Source of the DNA: Deltaproteobacteria bacterium
Lineage (GTDB): Bacteria > Desulfobacterota > Binatia > UBA12015
NCBI GenBank assembly: GCA_016874795.1
Contig: VGTG01000052.1
Location: forward strand, 1 to 34,188
Direction of reading: 5' to 3'
DNA length: 34,188 nucleotides
Part shown: piece by piece, positions 30,999 to 34,188 of the stretch
Position numbering within the stretch: the first letter of the stretch is position 1
How the letters are laid out: every line of letters begins with the position of its first letter
Position numbers and translations under genes: made by a program
The notes under the pieces: model-generated
What the model was told of the DNA's origin: nothing
The model's input: the letters and a program-made list of their open reading frames with translations, nothing else
Databases searched by the model: none

Positions 30999-32131
30999 AG
31001 CTTTCGATTCCGCGATCCCTTTCCGGACTGCTGCTCGCTGCCGCGCTCGCGCTCGGCGCACGGTCCGGGCGCGCCGCAGGTCCGGGCTACGACGAAGCGC
31101 TCGCGATGTATCGCGCGGGCGACTTCGCCGGCGTCGTCGCGAAGCTCGAGGCGGGCTCGAAGGCGCCACCCGTCGACATCGACGCCTCTCTTCTGCTCGG
31201 ACTCGCCTACCTGCGCCTGGATCGCCCGGACCGCGCCGCACGGGCTTGGTCGGACTACGTCAAGGAAGCGGATCCGACGCGCTCCGCGAAGCTGGCCCGC
31301 TTGCGGACGCTCGTCATCCGCGAAGGCAACGTGCGCGCCGCACGTGCTGCGGTCGAGCTGGAGAAGCAGGAGCCGCCGCGCGGCGTCGCGGGCATCCTCG
31401 CGGTCTTTCCACTTCGCAACACCGGCGGCGCGGAGAACGGCGCGCTCGTGACGGCGCTCTCCGCGATGCTCTCGGCGAACCTCTCCGGCTTGCCGACCGA
31501 GGAGGTGATCGGACGCGATCGCGTCGAGCGCTTCGTCGCCGCGGCCGGTGGCCTGAAGCTCGACGACACGGAGCAGGTGGCGCGTATCGGTCGCTTGCTT
31601 CGCGCCGCCAACGTCGTCGTCGGGACGATCGAGGTCTCGTCGACGACGCCCGCGACGGTCGACCTCGACACGGCGCTGATCGAGACCGCGAGCGGGCGGC
31701 GCGTCGAGTCCGCCTCCTTCGTCGGACCGATCGATCGGTTCTACGCGCCCGTCCGCGACACGGCCGTCATTCTCTCGAACGAGCTCGGGTGGCCGGTCAG
31801 CGTCCTGCCCCAAGCGCCGGCAGCGCGTGTGCAGGCGACGCACACCAAGAGCCTTCCGGCGGCGACGGCGTACGGGCGCGGTCTCGACCTCGAGGCGCAC
31901 GGCGATTTCGACGGCGCGCGAGCCGAGCTCCAGGCGGCCCTGCGCGAGGATCCTTCCTTCGAGCTCGCCCGCCGGCAGCTCGCCACCTTGCCGGAGGCGC
32001 CGATGACGCTCGGCGCGGTGGCGGACACGGTCGAGGTAGAGCTTCTCGACGCGTCGCCGGCGTCGCGCGGGGGAGTACCGGGGGTCTTCGACCCCTCGCT
32101 CGCCGTTCCGCTGCCCCCACCACAGCCCTGA
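30995..32131 (+). CDS. Periplasmic TPR protein with CsgG/FlgO-like domain
   Basis: The 378-residue product has a Sec signal (about 1-28, ending SGRAAG). TPR-like helices follow (about 30-115: YDEALAMYRAGDFAGVVAKLE, LLLGLAYLRLDRPDRAARAW), then an alpha/beta domain (about 130-275) with GILAVFPLRNTGGAENGALVTALSAMLSANL and VVVGTIEV that matches the CsgG/FlgO/TolB-N type fold. A further TPR pair (about 285-330: AYGRGLDLEAHGDFDGARAELQAAL) and a Pro-rich end complete it. No lipobox Cys is present, so it is probably soluble in the periplasm. Such proteins assist outer-membrane assembly or act as scaffolds; the exact role is unknown. ATG 30995 has AAGG six bases upstream. Confidence 0.8.
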   Translation: MKLSIPRSLSGLLLAAALALGARSGRAAGPGYDEALAMYRAGDFAGVVAKLEAGSKAPPVDIDASLLLGLAYLRLDRPDRAARAWSDYVKEADPTRSAKLARLRTLVIREGNVRAARAAVELEKQEPPRGVAGILAVFPLRNTGGAENGALVTALSAMLSANLSGLPTEEVIGRDRVERFVAAAGGLKLDDTEQVARIGRLLRAANVVVGTIEVSSTTPATVDLDTALIETASGRRVESASFVGPIDRFYAPVRDTAVILSNELGWPVSVLPQAPAARVQATHTKSLPAATAYGRGLDLEAHGDFDGARAELQAALREDPSFELARRQLATLPEAPMTLGAVADTVEVELLDASPASRGGVPGVFDPSLAVPLPPPQP

Positions 32132-32313
32132 TCGGGTCCTCCATCGGCTCGTCCGTGCGGAGCGCGCCAGGAAGCCCTCTTGCCAGCGATTCTCGCTTGC
32201 GCGGCACGCAGCGCCCGGGATACCTGTGATCGCTGAACCGGCGGGAGCAGCCGACTCCGCGATCTTCCCCGACAGAGCGCCCGTCCACGCGACATCTCGA
32301 CTCGTAGGAGTGC
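32132..32313 (+). promoter_or_regulatory. Intergenic gap before the beta-helix/oxidoreductase gene
   Basis: This 182-base gap lies between the TPR/CsgG-like gene and the fusion gene. It is the widest same-strand gap apart from the 26173 leader, so a separate promoter is plausible. TTGCGC followed after about 17 bases by ATACCT near 32220 is a weak candidate. No U-run terminator and no strong inverted repeat were seen. Confidence 0.25.
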
Positions 32314-34188
32314 ATGGAGACGCCTGGCCGAAGAGGGCTCGTCGGCGCCGTTGCGGCGCTGCTCGCCATCGTTCCCCTTTCCCTCGCGAGCGCCGAGAAG
32401 CCCGACCGGAAAGTCGAGAGGAAGAGCGGCGCGCTCGCATGCGGGGACGAGGTCGCCGGTGCCGTTCGCCTGTCCGCCGATCTACGCGACTGCGGCAAGA
32501 ACGGGCTCCGGCTGGAGGCCGGTGCCGTGCTCGACTGCGACGGGCACGAGATCCGCGGCCGCGGACCGGAGACCTCCGACACGGGCGTTCGGCTCGACGG
32601 CGTGCGCGGCGCGGAGGTGCGCAACTGCCGCATCGTCGGATTCAAGCGCGGCGTGCGGATTCGCGGCGGCCAGGACAACCGCGTGATCGCGAACCGGCTC
32701 GACGAGAACGTCTACGGAGTCGACGTCGCGGGAGCGACGAAGGCCGGGACGAGCTCCGGACACCTGATCGCCCGGAATCGCATCCGGAAGAGCGGCATGG
32801 ACGGCATCCACCTCGGGACGGGAACCGAGAAGACGACGCTCGCGGAAAACGTGATCCAGTCGAGCGGCCAGGAGGGCCTCTACTTCCAGTGGTGCGACGA
32901 GTGCCGCGCGATCGCGAACACCGTGGAAGGAAGCGGCTCGGCGGCTCTCTACGTCAAGCACTCGAGCAACGGCCTCTTCGCGGACAACGAGGTCGAGGGG
33001 TCGCTCGTTCAGGTGCGCGGCGATTCGAGTCACAACGTGTTCGCGCGGAACGAGCTGATCGGCTCGGGCTTCGTCTTCGAGGGATACGTCGGCCGCGACG
33101 AGGGCCGTGACCCGAGCTGGATCGGCATCCCGCACGACAACCAGATCGTCGGCGGCGCGATCGTCGGGCGGAAGGTCTGCTTTCGCTTCAACGGGGCGCA
33201 CGACAACCGCGTCGACGACGTCCTCGTGCGCGACTGCAAAGGTGTGCAGGAGAGGAGCTTCGGGGACGAGCCGGCCTCCGGAAACGTGCTTTCGCTGCGC
33301 CGCTCGAACGGCGACCTCGACGGCGATCGGATCGACGACGCCGTCGACCCGTGTACCGACGCCGATCGCGACGGCTTCGGCGAAGCCGGCTTCTCGGCGC
33401 GCACGTGTGTGCGCGACAACTGCGCGCAGCGCTGGAACCCCGATCAGGCGGACGCGGACGCCGACGGCGTCGGCGACGCGTGCGACGTCTGCCCGCTCAC
33501 CGACGATCCCGCGCAGCGCGACGCCGATGGTGACGGCGACGGGGACGCGTGCGACGGCTGCAACGACCCCGACGGCGACGGGCACGGCCTCGCCGGCGAG
33601 ATCTGTCCCACCGACAACTGTCCCGAGATCGCGAACGCCGACCAGGGCGACCTCGACCTCGACGGCAAAGGCGACGCCTGCGACGCGTGCCCGGCCTTCG
33701 CCGACGCGGACGTCGATCCCGAGAGCGAGGCGGCGTGCGCACCGGAGGCGTTCGCGTCGCTGACCGACGCGGAGCGGTCCCGCTTCGACGACGGACTCTT
33801 CTCGTTCACGCGCACGGTGACGCCGGCGGGCGGGCTCGGTCCCGTCTTCAACGGCGAGAGCTGCGCCGAGTGTCACTCGGACCCGACGATCGGCGGCGAA
33901 AGTCGCCGCACGGTGACGCTCTTCGGCAGCGCGCGCGACGGACGCTTCGACTCGCTCGCGGCGCACGGCGGGCCGCTCCTGCAATCGCAGGGCGTGCGCA
34001 CCGCGAGCTGCTCCGCGACGGGCGAAGCCGTTCCGCAGGGCGCGGCGGTGCGGCGACGCCGGAGCCCCGCGCTCTACGGCGTCGGCCTCGTCGACGCAAT
34101 CCCGGAGGAGGCGATCCTCGCGCGCGCCGATCCGGACGACCGCGACGGCGACGGCATCTCGGGCCGCGCGAACCGCGTCGGCGGCCGC
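32314..34188 (+). CDS. Exported fusion protein: parallel beta-helix, thrombospondin type 3 repeats, di-haem oxidoreductase domain (3' truncated)
   Basis: The frame is open from ATG 32314 (TAGGAG three bases before TGC-ATG) to the window's end, 625 codons. Residues 1-27 are a Sec signal. Residues 45-330 form a right-handed beta-helix of NosD/PbH1 type, with repeated G-x-D-x(n)-N-R/N-x-I strands (GVRLDGVRGAEVRNCRIVG, GVRIRGGQDNRVIANRL). Residues 334-470 are thrombospondin type 3 calcium-binding repeats (DADADGVGDACDVCP, DLDLDGKGDACDACP). From about 480 it matches the DUF1111/di-haem thiol oxidoreductase family: GLGPVFNGESCAECHSDPTIGG with haem motif C517-A-E-C-H521, RRRSPALYGVGLVDAIPEE and DPDDRDGDGISGR. 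A second CxxCH would be expected beyond the window. The combination is unusual. Confidence 0.9.
   Translation, partial: METPGRRGLVGAVAALLAIVPLSLASAEKPDRKVERKSGALACGDEVAGAVRLSADLRDCGKNGLRLEAGAVLDCDGHEIRGRGPETSDTGVRLDGVRGAEVRNCRIVGFKRGVRIRGGQDNRVIANRLDENVYGVDVAGATKAGTSSGHLIARNRIRKSGMDGIHLGTGTEKTTLAENVIQSSGQEGLYFQWCDECRAIANTVEGSGSAALYVKHSSNGLFADNEVEGSLVQVRGDSSHNVFARNELIGSGFVFEGYVGRDEGRDPSWIGIPHDNQIVGGAIVGRKVCFRFNGAHDNRVDDVLVRDCKGVQERSFGDEPASGNVLSLRRSNGDLDGDRIDDAVDPCTDADRDGFGEAGFSARTCVRDNCAQRWNPDQADADADGVGDACDVCPLTDDPAQRDADGDGDGDACDGCNDPDGDGHGLAGEICPTDNCPEIANADQGDLDLDGKGDACDACPAFADADVDPESEAACAPEAFASLTDAERSRFDDGLFSFTRTVTPAGGLGPVFNGESCAECHSDPTIGGESRRTVTLFGSARDGRFDSLAAHGGPLLQSQGVRTASCSATGEAVPQGAAVRRRRSPALYGVGLVDAIPEEAILARADPDDRDGDGISGRANRVGGR

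Noticed and set aside
1-34188. Mobile elements, CRISPR arrays, tRNA or rRNA genes
   Set aside because: No transposase or integrase motifs, regularly spaced direct repeats, tRNA T-loop pairs or rRNA core sequences were seen on reading either strand.

Overview
The window is a high-GC bacterial chromosome segment (codon third positions almost always G or C) from a diderm, Gram-negative-type organism. It encodes an outer-membrane secretin, type II secretion pseudopilins, Wzm/Wzt-type glycan exporters, lipoproteins, thrombospondin type 3 repeats and a di-haem oxidoreductase domain. That combination fits the former Deltaproteobacteria (Myxococcota, Desulfobacterota, Binatota-like lineages) better than Gammaproteobacteria. 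This placement is inferred from gene content alone; there is no rRNA or tRNA in the window.

Region 1 (1-10070, all +) is a surface-polysaccharide operon. In order it holds the 3' part of a Wzt-type ABC ATPase with a glycan-recognition domain, UDP-GlcNAc 2-epimerase (wecB), an O-antigen ligase/polymerase-type membrane protein, and four glycosyltransferases, one of them a GT4-GT2 fusion. A formamidopyrimidine-DNA glycosylase gene (mutM/fpg) closes the run. Most junctions are 4-base stop/start overlaps.

Region 2 (10083-11915, -) is a GT-C type membrane glycosyltransferase gene interrupted by one in-frame TAA just after its predicted catalytic loop Asp. It is convergent with mutM and divergent from the secretion operon.

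Region 3 (12133-26172, +) is one long, tightly packed run: gspF-G-H-I-J-K-L-M, a GspC-like gene and gspD, then without a break a TMTC-like membrane glycosyltransferase with TPRs, an ABC-2 permease (wzm), a second Wzt ATPase and a small lipoprotein. Neither gspE nor a prepilin peptidase gene is present, and gspD comes last instead of first. The overlaps join a protein-secretion machine to a glycan export/transfer cassette in what looks like one transcription unit.

Region 4 (26173-27574) is a monocistronic unit: a roughly 300-base non-coding leader with several predicted hairpins, a strong ribosome binding site, a secreted cysteine-containing protein of unrecognised family, and a near-perfect intrinsic terminator. 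This design suggests a regulated, abundant exported protein.

Region 5 (27614-34188, +) encodes envelope proteins: an Asp-box (BNR) lipoprotein, a second GT-C membrane glycosyltransferase probably started by a non-ATG codon, a 29-codon ORF bridging two genes by ATGA overlaps, and a TPR/CsgG-like periplasmic protein. The window ends inside an unusual exported protein that joins a beta-helix, calcium-binding thrombospondin type 3 repeats and a di-haem oxidoreductase domain.

Taken together this is a cell-envelope island: glycan synthesis and export on both sides of a type II secretion operon, followed by likely exported proteins. No mobile elements, CRISPR arrays, tRNA or rRNA genes were seen.
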